Assembly: GCA_015272515.1 (NCBI GenBank)
Contig: JACYLN010000084.1
Span: forward strand, 1 to 32,388
DNA from: Leptolyngbyaceae cyanobacterium C42_A2020_001
Lineage (GTDB): Bacteria > Cyanobacteriota > Cyanobacteriia > Leptolyngbyales > Leptolyngbyaceae
Reading direction: 5' to 3'
Length of the DNA stretch: 32,388 bases
The translations under genes were made by a program, and so were the position numbers. How positions within the stretch are numbered: position 1 is the stretch's first letter; each line of letters begins with the position of its first letter. The notes beneath the pieces are model-generated. The model had not been told where the DNA came from. It saw only the letters and a list, made by a program, of their open reading frames with translations, and did not search any database. Of the stretch, positions 24,115 to 32,388 are shown in pieces.

Positions 24115-24195
24115 CAGATGTAGCATTCACGAGGTATCACGATTGTTCAAAAATAGCCACTCTAAAACAACCTTTGAATCATTAGGGATTTAGCA

Positions 24196-24936
24196 ATGGG
24201 ACGTTACATCTTCAACCAAAACTTAGCCAAAATGGCAACCCATTTTGGGATGCCAAATCCTGTGGGCGAGGAACCGATTACGCTTGACTTCCCCATTGAT
24301 GCGCTAAGAAAGTCAATTCCTGAGTTTCCGCAGGATGGCAAATTACAAATTACATTTGTGCGAAGCATTGTCAAAAGTGTTACTTTTCGTCCAGATTTTT
24401 CAGCCAAAAAACTGTTTCAATTTTTGTTTGGCTACCAGGCTCCTACTCAAATAATTGTTGGTGCTAGCCAAATTACAGGAGGCTATAACGATATTTGCTG
24501 TTTGGGTGACGGTGTGGGTGCAGATACCCAAATGACGGGTAGTGGCGATAACTCCATTCGCTTCTACTACAATGGAGATTTTATTGCACCCTATGATTTG
24601 CTAGAAGCCCAAAAATTTAAGCTCGACCCGCAAGGGATCGATCGCACCACAGAAACCCAAAACCATGAATACCCCTGGCTGTCTGAGCGGCAAATCAGCG
24701 AAACCGACATTCAAGGGATGAATACAACCCTTCTGTATGTGATGCATCATTCCATCTATGCCCGCAAAGGTTTGATCTTTTACAACGGATTTTTAAAGCG
24801 AGTGTTTGAAAAGCAGGCATGGTATCGTCCGCTTTACCCAATTCATCGATTCAAAAAAGAAGTAATTCCCAAATTGAGCACCATTGAACAAGCAAATCTC
24901 AAGTTTCTCCGCGATCGCTTCTGGGACAAGTTGTAA
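24196..24936 (+). CDS. YARHG-domain protein of unknown function
   Basis: A 246-residue protein. The C-terminal part (about 165-245) matches the YARHG domain: SERQIS then NTTLLYVMHHSIYARKGLIF (178-197), then FEKQAWYRPLYP and LRDRFW. The canonical RNEIYARHG is HHSIYARKG here, with His to Lys at the last His. The domain is usually exported and membrane- or wall-associated in bacteria, but no signal peptide or membrane segment is present, so this protein may be intracellular. The N-terminal 160 residues form a soluble domain without a family I recognise (ICCLGDGVGADTQM, TGSGDNSIRFYYNG). The 3' end is 9 bp from the 3' end of the STAND gene, tail to tail. Confidence 0.65.
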   Translation: MGRYIFNQNLAKMATHFGMPNPVGEEPITLDFPIDALRKSIPEFPQDGKLQITFVRSIVKSVTFRPDFSAKKLFQFLFGYQAPTQIIVGASQITGGYNDICCLGDGVGADTQMTGSGDNSIRFYYNGDFIAPYDLLEAQKFKLDPQGIDRTTETQNHEYPWLSERQISETDIQGMNTTLLYVMHHSIYARKGLIFYNGFLKRVFEKQAWYRPLYPIHRFKKEVIPKLSTIEQANLKFLRDRFWDKL

Positions 24937-24945
24937 ATTGAACCT

Positions 24946-27900
24946 TTAATTTTCCACGGCTCCCAATGCTCTCAGAGAAACTTTTTGAGCGTCTGACAAG
25001 CCGATCGCGCCAGTAATGTTCATCCCTTCGTAGGGGCGATCGGTTTTCAACGTCATCAGGCATTCACCGGTGCCAATACTCCAACGCTTGATTGTCTCAT
25101 CCTGGCTGCTGCTGGTTAGAGTGCCGTCTGGATTAAACGCAACCGATGTAACGACATTTGTATGTCCATAAAATACCTGCAAACAGTCTCCCGTAGCGAC
25201 CTGCCACAGCCGCACGGTTTGGTCGGTACTGGTGCTGGCTAACCATTGTCCATCGGCACTAAACGCGATCGCCCAAATGCGGCTGGTGTGTCCCTCCAGT
25301 GTCCGATGGCAGTTTCCTGTCTTAACATCCCAGAGCTTAATCGTGTGGTCACCGCTACCGCTAGCAAGGGTACATCCATCGGGGCTAAAGGCAACCGTCC
25401 AAACCCAATTTGTATGCCCTTCTAACGTTTGCAAGCATTCTCCAGTCCCACCATCCCAAAGTTTCACGGTTTGGTCATAGCTGCCGCTGGCAAGCAGTAA
25501 CTCAGTTTTAGAGGGTTGCACAGGGCTGAAGGCAACCGAACAGACCCAACTGGTATGCCCTCGCAGCGTTTGAGTACAGCGCCGAGTGCTGACCTGCCAC
25601 AATTTCACGGTTTGATCATCACTGCTGCTGGCAAGCCATTGTCCATCGGCACTGAACGCCACGGACCAGACGCGACTGGTGTGTTCCCGTAATGTCGCCA
25701 GACATTGTCCCTCTCCATGCCAAAGTTTGATCGTGCAATCGGTGCTACCACTGGCGAAAAGGGATTCAGTTGGGCTGGTGGCGATCGCGCAAACAGAATT
25801 CGTGTGCCCTCGTAACGTCTGCTCACACTGTCCAGTTGCTAGATTCCACATTCGCACACAATGATCATCATGACTGCTCACAAGCTGGTGAGTTAGAGGC
25901 AGATGAGCGATCGCCCAAACCCGATTGGTAAAACCCTTCAATGTACGATAACATCGACCATTCTCACCCTCCCACAGCTTAATTGTATGATCACCACTGC
26001 CGCTGGCAACTAGCGAGGTTTGGGGATGAGCCGCCACAGAACGCACCCAACTGGTATGCCCCGATAACACTTGCCGACAGGTGCCCGTTTGCCGATCCCA
26101 CAGGCGAATGGTGTGATCTTCACTGCCACTAATAATCGTTTGCCCATCCGCACTAAACGCAATGGCTCGGACCCAACTTGCGTGTCCCTGCATCACATGC
26201 AAACAATCCCCCGTCTTCACATCCCATAGCCTGACCGTGCGATCGCTGCTGCCGCTGGCAAGAAACCGCCCATTGGGACTAAAAGCAATTGTCCAGACGC
26301 GATCGCTGTGACCACTCAAGGTTCGGTAACACCGCCCCGTTCTTAAATCCCAAAACTTGATCAGATGGTCATCTCCGGCACTGGCAAGTAGCGATCGCGA
26401 TTCTGGATTACCCGAAGTTGGGCTAAACGCAACTGAGCGCACCCAATTTTGATGACCTTTCAGCGTTGTCAAACAGCGCCCAGTATGGACATTCCACAGT
26501 TTCACTGTCCAATCTTCGCTGCTGCTTGCTAGCAATTGCCCATCCGGACTGAACGCCACGCACCAGATCGGGCTGGAGTGCCCTTCCAGCGTTTTGTAAC
26601 AGTGTCCAGTTTCCACCTCCCATAATTTGATAGTCCGGTCTTCACTGCCGCTTGCCAGTAGCCTGCCATCTGGGCTAAACGCGATCGACCAGACCCAGCC
26701 GCCATGCTTTCGCCCAATCCATACGGCTTCCCCATCTGCCACTCGCCACAATCGCACTTCACTATTTAAATCACCGCTTGCCAGATAATTTCCGGTTGGG
26801 CTGAACGCGATCGCCAACGGCATTGCCAGGGTTTCTGTAAACGTTGATGCGGCAAACTGTGACTGGGTAAAATTCGTTTGGTGCAGGGTCGCAGCCTGGA
26901 GACAGGCTTGCCAAATTGGCAGGTAGGAAAAGTCGTAGCCCTGCAATTGCACACCCAATTGGTGCAATAAGTTAATTAGATTGCCTCCAGCATAACCAGC
27001 CGACTGCGGACACTGACGCAAATCAGAAAGAATCTCTTTAAGTTGCCGTTCTACGACCTCAATCGATTGAAAATAACTCAATAGCCGCTTTGCTAAAGGT
27101 GATAATAAAACTCGAATCTGACTCTCTTGCACATAATCTTCAGCCTGAGCTTGAATTAATGCATGGGTACAGAAAAGAGTAGAGGAGTAATGTGAATTTT
27201 TCGATTCTTCATTCTCCATTTTCCACTTCGTAATTTCCTCAAAGGCGAGATCGAGGAACTGTTCTGTGACATACTCCATTACAACGGGTTGTAAGGTAAA
27301 CCGTCCGTCTCGCTTTTCGATCAGCGATCGCTGATCGAGTGAGAGTAAGGCTTCCAGGAGTGCCACCTGAGACGGAGTAGGCGTTAATGCGGTACGTAAC
27401 TGATTGACTGAAATCCACTCGCGTCCAATGGCTAGCCAGTAGATAATGTGTTGCTCCAGAGTAGTCAAGCGTTGAAATTGCTCATCCAGTAGGGTGCGGA
27501 TATCACCAAACGCGATCGCACCTTGTTGTAAAAAGTGGGTCAGTTGCCCGCCGAATAAATCACGCACAACGGTGGAAACAATCTTGATTGCCAGTGGGTT
27601 ACCAGAGTATTGCGCTGCCAAAGTGTGCCAATCATCCTGTGCATCTGTATAGCAACCATTCGTTTCACAAATTTTTCTCACTTCTGCCACATTCAGCCCC
27701 GACAATCGCAGCGTCCGAATTGGTGATGTTTCCCCTTCTAGCATCACCAGGTTTTTTGGCTGTTCTCGACTGGTTAACAACATGTGGCTAATGTGCTGCT
27801 CTATTCCAATTCGGCGCAATAGTTCTCCATACGCCTCATATCCGTCGCGGTATTGCCCTGCGCGATCGCTCAAAACCGCATCAAAATTATCCAACACTAA

Positions 27901-28701
27901 TAAACAGCGGTAGTTCCGCAAATGGTGCATCAATTGGTCAATCTGGTCATTCAAATGGGTTATATGAGGAGTCTGCTGTTGCCCCGAAAGGATTTGAATC
28001 CAGTGATTTAAAACTGTTGCGATCTCAGGTGCGTTACGAAGGGACTGCCAAATAACAAATTTAAAAGACTGAGAACTGAAGACTGAGGACTGAGCTTCTG
28101 TTCCATTCCCCATTTCCCATTCCCCATTCCCAAACCTCTGATCCCTAACCCCAATTTCCTGCGCCAGCTTAGTCACGAGTGTGGTTTTACCCATGCCACC
28201 CATGCCCAATACTGTGATCAGGCGACATCCATCTTGCAAAATCCACTGTTTTAGCAGCGTTAATTCTTGCGTCCGACCATAAAACACCGAAACATCGATC
28301 GCTTCTCCCCAATGCTGTTTGGGCTGTTTCACAGCAGGTTGAGAACTGACCTGGGAAGTAGGAGCGATCGCGACAACAGATTTAGCTTCAGTTTGTTGGG
28401 CAACCTCAGAAACGCACCCCTCTAATGTCAAAGTGTGAGATTTCAAAGTGTGAGACGATTGACGACGCAGGACGGATTGTAAATTCTTCTTGCTAACCTG
28501 TTCTCCAACCGCTTGGCTAATTTGTTGCCAGAGTTGAGATCCAACATCACGAGTGTGTCCCGTGTCGTAACCGATTTGCTCGGCAATTTCTGGGTACGTC
28601 CATCCACACCAGGAGTAACGAAAAACCTGCTCCTGAATGTCTTTAAGCTTTTGCCCTTCAAGTAAGGCATCTACTAAAGCTAGGGCTTGCTCAGCATCCA
28701 T
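24946..28701 (-). CDS. STAND ATPase: N-terminal HTH-like, NB-ARC, 14 WD40 repeats
   Basis: A 1251-residue STAND protein, numbered from ATG 28701. That start fits the family N-terminus and has GAGAG about 8 nt upstream; the ATG at 28716 adds five residues. About 1-80 is a helical DNA-binding-like module (QALALVDALL, GWTYPEIAEQIGYDTGHTRD). NB-ARC has Walker A GMGGMGKTT (166-174), Walker B LLVLDNFD (267-274) and LLTSREQPKNL, then a winged-helix region. A linker with weak pentapeptide-like repeats leads to 14 WD40 repeats, enough for two seven-bladed propellers. The tail GMNITGAIGLSDAQKV is a conserved ending. The family assembles on recognising a ligand, often in defence or signalling. Heptanucleotide arrays have been absorbed in frame near residues 186-211 and 497-506. 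Confidence 0.85.
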   Translation of the reverse strand: MDAEQALALVDALLEGQKLKDIQEQVFRYSWCGWTYPEIAEQIGYDTGHTRDVGSQLWQQISQAVGEQVSKKNLQSVLRRQSSHTLKSHTLTLEGCVSEVAQQTEAKSVVAIAPTSQVSSQPAVKQPKQHWGEAIDVSVFYGRTQELTLLKQWILQDGCRLITVLGMGGMGKTTLVTKLAQEIGVRDQRFGNGEWEMGNGTEAQSSVFSSQSFKFVIWQSLRNAPEIATVLNHWIQILSGQQQTPHITHLNDQIDQLMHHLRNYRCLLVLDNFDAVLSDRAGQYRDGYEAYGELLRRIGIEQHISHMLLTSREQPKNLVMLEGETSPIRTLRLSGLNVAEVRKICETNGCYTDAQDDWHTLAAQYSGNPLAIKIVSTVVRDLFGGQLTHFLQQGAIAFGDIRTLLDEQFQRLTTLEQHIIYWLAIGREWISVNQLRTALTPTPSQVALLEALLSLDQRSLIEKRDGRFTLQPVVMEYVTEQFLDLAFEEITKWKMENEESKNSHYSSTLFCTHALIQAQAEDYVQESQIRVLLSPLAKRLLSYFQSIEVVERQLKEILSDLRQCPQSAGYAGGNLINLLHQLGVQLQGYDFSYLPIWQACLQAATLHQTNFTQSQFAASTFTETLAMPLAIAFSPTGNYLASGDLNSEVRLWRVADGEAVWIGRKHGGWVWSIAFSPDGRLLASGSEDRTIKLWEVETGHCYKTLEGHSSPIWCVAFSPDGQLLASSSEDWTVKLWNVHTGRCLTTLKGHQNWVRSVAFSPTSGNPESRSLLASAGDDHLIKFWDLRTGRCYRTLSGHSDRVWTIAFSPNGRFLASGSSDRTVRLWDVKTGDCLHVMQGHASWVRAIAFSADGQTIISGSEDHTIRLWDRQTGTCRQVLSGHTSWVRSVAAHPQTSLVASGSGDHTIKLWEGENGRCYRTLKGFTNRVWAIAHLPLTHQLVSSHDDHCVRMWNLATGQCEQTLRGHTNSVCAIATSPTESLFASGSTDCTIKLWHGEGQCLATLREHTSRVWSVAFSADGQWLASSSDDQTVKLWQVSTRRCTQTLRGHTSWVCSVAFSPVQPSKTELLLASGSYDQTVKLWDGGTGECLQTLEGHTNWVWTVAFSPDGCTLASGSGDHTIKLWDVKTGNCHRTLEGHTSRIWAIAFSADGQWLASTSTDQTVRLWQVATGDCLQVFYGHTNVVTSVAFNPDGTLTSSSQDETIKRWSIGTGECLMTLKTDRPYEGMNITGAIGLSDAQKVSLRALGAVEN
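27200..27227. repeat. Degenerate heptanucleotide array inside the STAND gene (linker region)
   Basis: Four consecutive 7-mers, TTCGATT, CTTCATT, CTCCATT and TTCCACT, lie inside the STAND gene. They encode part of a lysine/glutamate/asparagine-rich stretch (KWKMENEESKN) where related proteins, as I recall them, have a shorter acidic loop. Likely a decayed STRR insertion. Confidence 0.5.
28067..28130. repeat. Two heptanucleotide arrays inside the STAND gene
   Basis: Positions 28067-28094 are four 7-mers (GACTGAG, AACTGAA, GACTGAG, GACTGAG). Positions 28103-28130 are another four (CCATTCC, CCATTTC, CCATTCC, CCATTCC). They are read through in frame and give the low-complexity stretch FGNGEWEMGNGTEAQSSVFS between the Walker A helix and KFVIWQSL. 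The second array has the same consensus as the repeat at 7541-7570. Confidence 0.8.
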
Positions 28702-28998
28702 CGTGAAGACTCTCATGGTTGGTTGTTGTCATTCACTTTCCACGTTTAGAAGGCTGATTTTATGCTTCTAAAACGCTGCCCTTTATGGTCGTTGCCATTT
28801 TTGAGACACTAGTTGCCAGTATCCTTCTCGGAAGAATAGATTACCTGGCTAGTCATGTTCTCAGTTGACTGACCATCGGCATATTCTATGGAGTCTGAGC
28901 CAACTCGTACCGCGCCCAATCGGGTGAAAATCTCCCAGGTTCATATGAAGAATCTTATCCTACGTGATTTTACACCCATGCTTTTTACATCTGCATCG

Positions 28999-30330
28999 TT
29001 ACCGTACTGAAAATGCCCGATCCATACTGGCAGTAATGGGTTCCAACAAGAAACTTAATACTGTTTTTTGGCGAGTTACAATTTCTGTGGTTGAAGTCAT
29101 CCCAGGACTCAGAGGCACTTCTCGTCCTTTGACTCTCACAGCTTGCTGCTGTAACTTGACGGCGACCGGAAAGACCATTCCTAAGTCTTTATCAGGAACT
29201 GCGTTGGGGCTGATTTGGTCAACTGTTCCTTCTACCATGCCAAATTCTTGGTACGGAAAGGTTTCTAGTTTAACTTTCGTGTGCATTCCGCGTTTGATAA
29301 ATCCAATATCCCGATTTTGCACTTTGGCTTCTACGATCAGTGTTTCACCTTGCGGAACAATCGATAATAGCTCATCGCCTGCCTGCACGGTTGCTCCTGT
29401 TTTTGCTACTTTGATATCGTAAACAGTGCCTGTAACTGATGCGCGAATGATGCTTTGCTTGTGCTGTTCTTTTGCCTGAGAGAGTTTACCTTCTAGGTCT
29501 GTGAGTTCTTGCTGTTGTTTATCAATATGGGTCAGAATCTCCGTTTGTCGTTCAGATTCCAAACGAGTTGTATTTTTCTGAGCTGCTTGATGCGCTTGTT
29601 GTGCTTGCTCAATTTCTTGAACCTGAATTGCAATTTGTTTCTGTAAGGAATCAACTTTGTTTTGCAAATCCAGGTAGTCAAACCGGGGAACGGCTCCAGC
29701 AGAGGCTAATGTACCCATTGCCTGTAACTTGTGACTGGTGTGGGCAAGTTCTGATTCTAGCTGGGTTTTCTTCACTTGCGATGCTTTGATGATTCCCAAC
29801 TGACGGTTAGCATCGGCGATCGCAGCGGACTGGCGATCGCGAAATTCTTTCAACCGCGCTTCTAATAGATCATTCTGCAACACCGAGCCTGCCTGCACCT
29901 TACCATTACGTTCAGCTTCTAGTCGCGCCAATGCTGCTCGATTTTGCTGCGCGAGTTTTTCTAAACGTGCCACTTCTGATTGAGAAACGGTTGGATCAAG
30001 CTCCAGTAAAATATCCCCTTTCTTGACTAGCATTCCTTCTTTCACTTTGATTTCGCGCAGCATTCCCGTAGCCAGCGATCGCATCGGCTTGATTTGCGAT
30101 GCCGGAACCACCTGCCCGTTTGCTGTCGCCACTTCATCCACTTTGCTGAGAGCTGCCCACGCGATCGTGCTCACCACCAGTGTGCAAATGCCAAAGCCCA
30201 GCAACCGCATATAAATGGGTGGCAATCTGCGGACTGCATTACCCAGTTCATAATTGAGATAGGCTTGTGGATTCGCAAACTGATATTTGGTTTGTTCTCG
30301 TTGAACTGAAGTAGTCGTTACAGATTTCAT
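28999..30330 (-). CDS. HlyD family membrane-fusion (adaptor) protein
   Basis: A 443-residue type I secretion or efflux adaptor. A short cytoplasmic lead precedes one membrane helix (about 41-61, MRLLGFGICTLVVSTIAWAA). The first lipoyl-like half follows (SLATGMLREIKVKEGMLVKK, 85-104), then a long alpha-hairpin coiled coil (about 115-295) and the second lipoyl half (VTGTVYDIKVAKTGATVQAG). The C-terminal beta-barrel includes RRG-like FIKRGMHTKVKLETFPYQ. It would bridge an inner-membrane ABC transporter and a TolC-type outer-membrane channel. No ABC transporter lies in the window. GGGAG sits 6 nt before the ATG. The gene follows a lysozyme-type gene on the same strand with a 129-bp gap, which suggests an operon. 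Confidence 0.87.
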   Translation of the reverse strand: MKSVTTTSVQREQTKYQFANPQAYLNYELGNAVRRLPPIYMRLLGFGICTLVVSTIAWAALSKVDEVATANGQVVPASQIKPMRSLATGMLREIKVKEGMLVKKGDILLELDPTVSQSEVARLEKLAQQNRAALARLEAERNGKVQAGSVLQNDLLEARLKEFRDRQSAAIADANRQLGIIKASQVKKTQLESELAHTSHKLQAMGTLASAGAVPRFDYLDLQNKVDSLQKQIAIQVQEIEQAQQAHQAAQKNTTRLESERQTEILTHIDKQQQELTDLEGKLSQAKEQHKQSIIRASVTGTVYDIKVAKTGATVQAGDELLSIVPQGETLIVEAKVQNRDIGFIKRGMHTKVKLETFPYQEFGMVEGTVDQISPNAVPDKDLGMVFPVAVKLQQQAVRVKGREVPLSPGMTSTTEIVTRQKTVLSFLLEPITASMDRAFSVR

Positions 30331-30407
30331 AAAAAACTCCCAGATTGAATTTTAGATCAGTGATTTTTGATTGAAAACTGCTTGCAATCCCAACCTTTAT
30401 TAGGTCA

Positions 30408-30448
30408 GATAGGTTAGATATTTGGTTTGAGATAACACCTAACCTATC
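30408..30448. repeat. Inverted repeat between the wall hydrolase and HlyD genes
   Basis: GATAGGTTAG (30408-30417) is the exact reverse complement of CTAACCTATC (30439-30448), with a 21-nt loop. Related AGGTTAG pieces occur beside it. It lies after the hydrolase stop and before the HlyD start, so it may shape the transcript between the two genes or be an operator. Confidence 0.55.
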
Positions 30449-30459
30449 CATGACAAAGG

Positions 30460-32382
30460 TTAGAACGGCTTGAGAAAACCAACGACACGCATGGAACCAG
30501 CGCCATTCATATCGCGCTTTCTACGGTAAACGCCATCACCTTCACGGTTGATGCCAGAACCGCTGCTGGTGTTCCCTTCAATGGTTGTAAAGGTACCATC
30601 TGCATTGACTTTTTCAACAATCCCGACATGACCGCTACTGGAATTGCCATGTCGCCAAATTACCAGCGAACCGGGTTCAGGTTTTGAGAGTCGTTGAGCT
30701 TTTGGTGAGTTATTCCACACGGTTAAACAATGCTCTGACCGAAATACTTTTGGATCGACTTTACTTTCTGCTCCTGCTTTTTGGATGCAGAATTGGGCAA
30801 AGCTCATGCACCAGGGTTCACCGTCAGCACCGCCGATTGTGCGTTGAAACATTTCAACTTCGCGCCCTCGATTGGTTCCCTGCTCCCGTACTCCAATGTA
30901 AGAGCGGGCAACGTCAAGTAGTTTGTTAGTGGGGCTGCTAGCAGGCGGAACGTTGCGGGTCGGTGGTTTGGTTGGCTGCTGATCGGTTGGCTTGCTACCA
31001 GGAAAATAGACGCGATCGCCAACTCGAAGATTTTTGGCTTCTTGCTCTGTAAAGGTGCTGCCATCTGCTCCTCGCAGTTCGCGCCAACGGTTGGCATCTC
31101 CAAGTTGATTTTGAGCGATTTCTGAGAGCGTCTCACCCTTTTTCACAGTGTAGGATTGCGATTGAGCAGCACCTGGCGATCGCTTATTTGCCTCTGGTGT
31201 GCTCTTCTCTGACGCATCCGGTTTCAAAAACAGGGCGCGTTCGTTGGCTCGGCGAGTTACCAGTCCTGGCAGCACTCTGCCATTGGGACCACCGACATGC
31301 ACAATTTTGTTAAAGCTATCAGCGGCAGCCTGGTAGTTACCAGCGTTCAGGTGTTTCGCCACATCTGACTTTTTCAGTCTGCCTTCACCGATGTTGTACG
31401 CCAGCGAGGTCAATGCTGAAAACTGATTGGAGTTGAGTGGCACCTGGATTTGGCGACGCACAGCATTTTCAGCCGATCGCAGATCCGTCTTCAGCAAGGA
31501 TTCCGCTTGAGCGCGGGTCACGGTTTCACCCGGATCAGCCGTAGCAGTGTGACCGTAGCCGATTGTCCATTTGCCGCCTGCATCCCGGTAGGCATTGGAA
31601 CGAAATCCTTCTGATTGTTTGACAATATCCAATCCTTGTTGATTGATGTGTCCGGTTGATTTGTCGAACGTGGGTTGCGATTTTACTTGTTGTGGCTTTG
31701 TGGATAACTGGGAATTCGGGCGTTGCAGAATCTGAGCAACATCATTTTTGCTCAGAACAGGTCGAGAGAGTTGGGGGCGATCCGTTTGGGGTAGATTGGC
31801 AACAATGTCTTGCATCCCCGCGATCGCGCCCGATAACTTCGCTAAATCCCGTGTTCCAACTCCTTGCAGGTCGAGATCGAGATCAACGGGTTGACGACCT
31901 CCCCGTTTTGGTGCTTCTATATCCAGTTCCATCGAATTGGGTTTAGCCGTGAATTCAATCGTCGATCCGCCCAGCTTCGATAAATCTCTGGTGCCAATGC
32001 CGCCAATGTTGAGGTCGATATCCAGCGATCGCCCTCCGGATTGTTTCGGTGTGTCCACATCAATTTGAACAGAGTTGGGTTTTGCAGAGAATTCGATCGT
32101 GGAATTCTTCAAGTTAATTCCATGTTTTTGCAATGTCTGAGGAATCGCTTGAATATCTGGCGTTCCTTGAGCGCCCACCCAGGATTTAACTGTATCCAAC
32201 ACTCCCGCGGCCACATTATTTGCCGCATTCATCCAGCCAGCATTCTTTGATTCAAGTTGATTGGATGAACGACTATGATTCGGTTGCTGAAGCTGGCTCT
32301 GTTCTAGCACTGATTGACGACTTGCTGATTGAGGCTGAAAGTTTGACTGATTTTGCTGTTGCAAATACTGTTCCCGCTTCAT
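30460..32382 (-). CDS. Lysozyme (GH24)-LysM-CHAP cell-wall hydrolase, possible start at window edge
   Basis: A 640-residue modular enzyme. Residues 1-90 are Gln/Ser-rich. About 94-182 holds two 46-residue direct repeats (STIEFSAKPNS / STIEFTAKPNS .. GTRDLSKL / GTRDLAKL). About 245-385 is a T4-type lysozyme with Glu258, Asp267 and Thr273 spaced as the T4 catalytic triad (EGFRSNAYRD, KWTIGYGH). About 410-461 is a LysM (YTVKKGETLSEIA). About 485-640 is a CHAP amidase with Cys525 (EPWCMSFAQ) and His585 (SSGHVGIVE). Two lytic domains plus a wall-binding module suggest a peptidoglycan hydrolase. There is no Sec signal peptide; the adjacent HlyD gene suggests type I secretion, which is inference. 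The ATG at 32382 is 6 bases from the window edge, so a longer N-terminus cannot be excluded. Confidence 0.85.
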   Translation of the reverse strand: MKREQYLQQQNQSNFQPQSASRQSVLEQSQLQQPNHSRSSNQLESKNAGWMNAANNVAAGVLDTVKSWVGAQGTPDIQAIPQTLQKHGINLKNSTIEFSAKPNSVQIDVDTPKQSGGRSLDIDLNIGGIGTRDLSKLGGSTIEFTAKPNSMELDIEAPKRGGRQPVDLDLDLQGVGTRDLAKLSGAIAGMQDIVANLPQTDRPQLSRPVLSKNDVAQILQRPNSQLSTKPQQVKSQPTFDKSTGHINQQGLDIVKQSEGFRSNAYRDAGGKWTIGYGHTATADPGETVTRAQAESLLKTDLRSAENAVRRQIQVPLNSNQFSALTSLAYNIGEGRLKKSDVAKHLNAGNYQAAADSFNKIVHVGGPNGRVLPGLVTRRANERALFLKPDASEKSTPEANKRSPGAAQSQSYTVKKGETLSEIAQNQLGDANRWRELRGADGSTFTEQEAKNLRVGDRVYFPGSKPTDQQPTKPPTRNVPPASSPTNKLLDVARSYIGVREQGTNRGREVEMFQRTIGGADGEPWCMSFAQFCIQKAGAESKVDPKVFRSEHCLTVWNNSPKAQRLSKPEPGSLVIWRHGNSSSGHVGIVEKVNADGTFTTIEGNTSSGSGINREGDGVYRRKRDMNGAGSMRVVGFLKPF

Positions 32383-32388
32383 GAAAAA

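Noticed and set aside
25232-25864. Several plus-strand frames with repeated SQSFTVWS/SQSLIVWS-like stretches
   Set aside because: They are antisense readings of the WD40 repeat array, not genes.
24946-28701. Calling the STAND ATPase a defence (Avs-like) gene
   Set aside because: The architecture would fit signalling or defence but no partner effector domain or defence island was seen in the window, so only the architecture is called.
30248-30451. 67-codon minus-strand frame upstream of and overlapping HlyD
   Set aside because: It overlaps the HlyD start and the inverted repeat, without a ribosome site or a protein-like pattern.
1-32388. tRNA, rRNA or CRISPR array
   Set aside because: No clover-leaf pattern, rRNA-like block or regularly spaced 25-40 bp repeats with unique spacers were seen.

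Overview
The window is chromosomal DNA from a cyanobacterium, most likely a filamentous one of the Leptolyngbya/Oculatella type. The octamer GCGATCGC (HIP1) and partial versions of it occur throughout. There is an exosortase with a PTPA-CTERM substrate and an HpsJ-like partner, a DUF4058 gene, a STAND ATPase with WD40 repeats, and heptanucleotide short tandem repeats (STRR type). All of these are typical of cyanobacteria. No tRNA, rRNA, CRISPR array or full-length insertion sequence was found.

Layout. Positions 1-3871 hold a polysaccharide glycosyltransferase cluster: the end of a GT2 gene and two GT4 genes, with a DUF4058 gene on the opposite strand between them. Positions 4407-7028 hold a compact protein-sorting locus: a secreted PTPA-CTERM protein, an HpsJ-like membrane protein and an exosortase with its Cys/Arg/His triad. 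Positions 7069-9250 hold minus-strand housekeeping genes (YjbQ, an unknown cyanobacterial protein, an alpha/beta hydrolase). Between them is a 144-bp MITE-like element with 13-bp terminal inverted repeats and a perfect 9-bp target duplication. Positions 9377-11385 hold an isochorismatase-fold hydrolase and a DoxX membrane protein, with two unannotated tiny hydrophobic ORFs that have near-perfect Shine-Dalgarno sequences. A ComM/YifB ATPase follows (11511-13037).

Positions 13245-17995 form an accessory block of unusual proteins: a triple-DUF3574 protein, a secreted 86-residue protein of three 15-residue repeats each carrying Lys-Arg, a small exported protein followed by a decayed 65-bp duplication and a gene remnant, a tail-fibre-like protein with an S74-type chaperone domain, and an LGFP-like protein. 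Positions 18107-24936 are small metabolic or accessory genes (GST, P-loop kinase, two GNATs, cupin plus DUF924, UGT-type glycosyltransferase, NAD(P)-binding protein, YARHG protein). Position 24946 to about 28701 is a 1251-residue STAND ATPase with 14 WD40 repeats. Its reading frame has absorbed heptanucleotide repeat arrays. The window ends with an HlyD-type adaptor and a lysozyme-LysM-CHAP protein that lacks a signal peptide, in a possible operon.

How they work together. The left third looks like a unit for making surface polysaccharide and anchoring or exporting a sorted protein. The right end looks like a wall-hydrolase and type I secretion pair. The middle is a mosaic with several signs of recent rearrangement. 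All assignments come from reading the translations; no database search was run.
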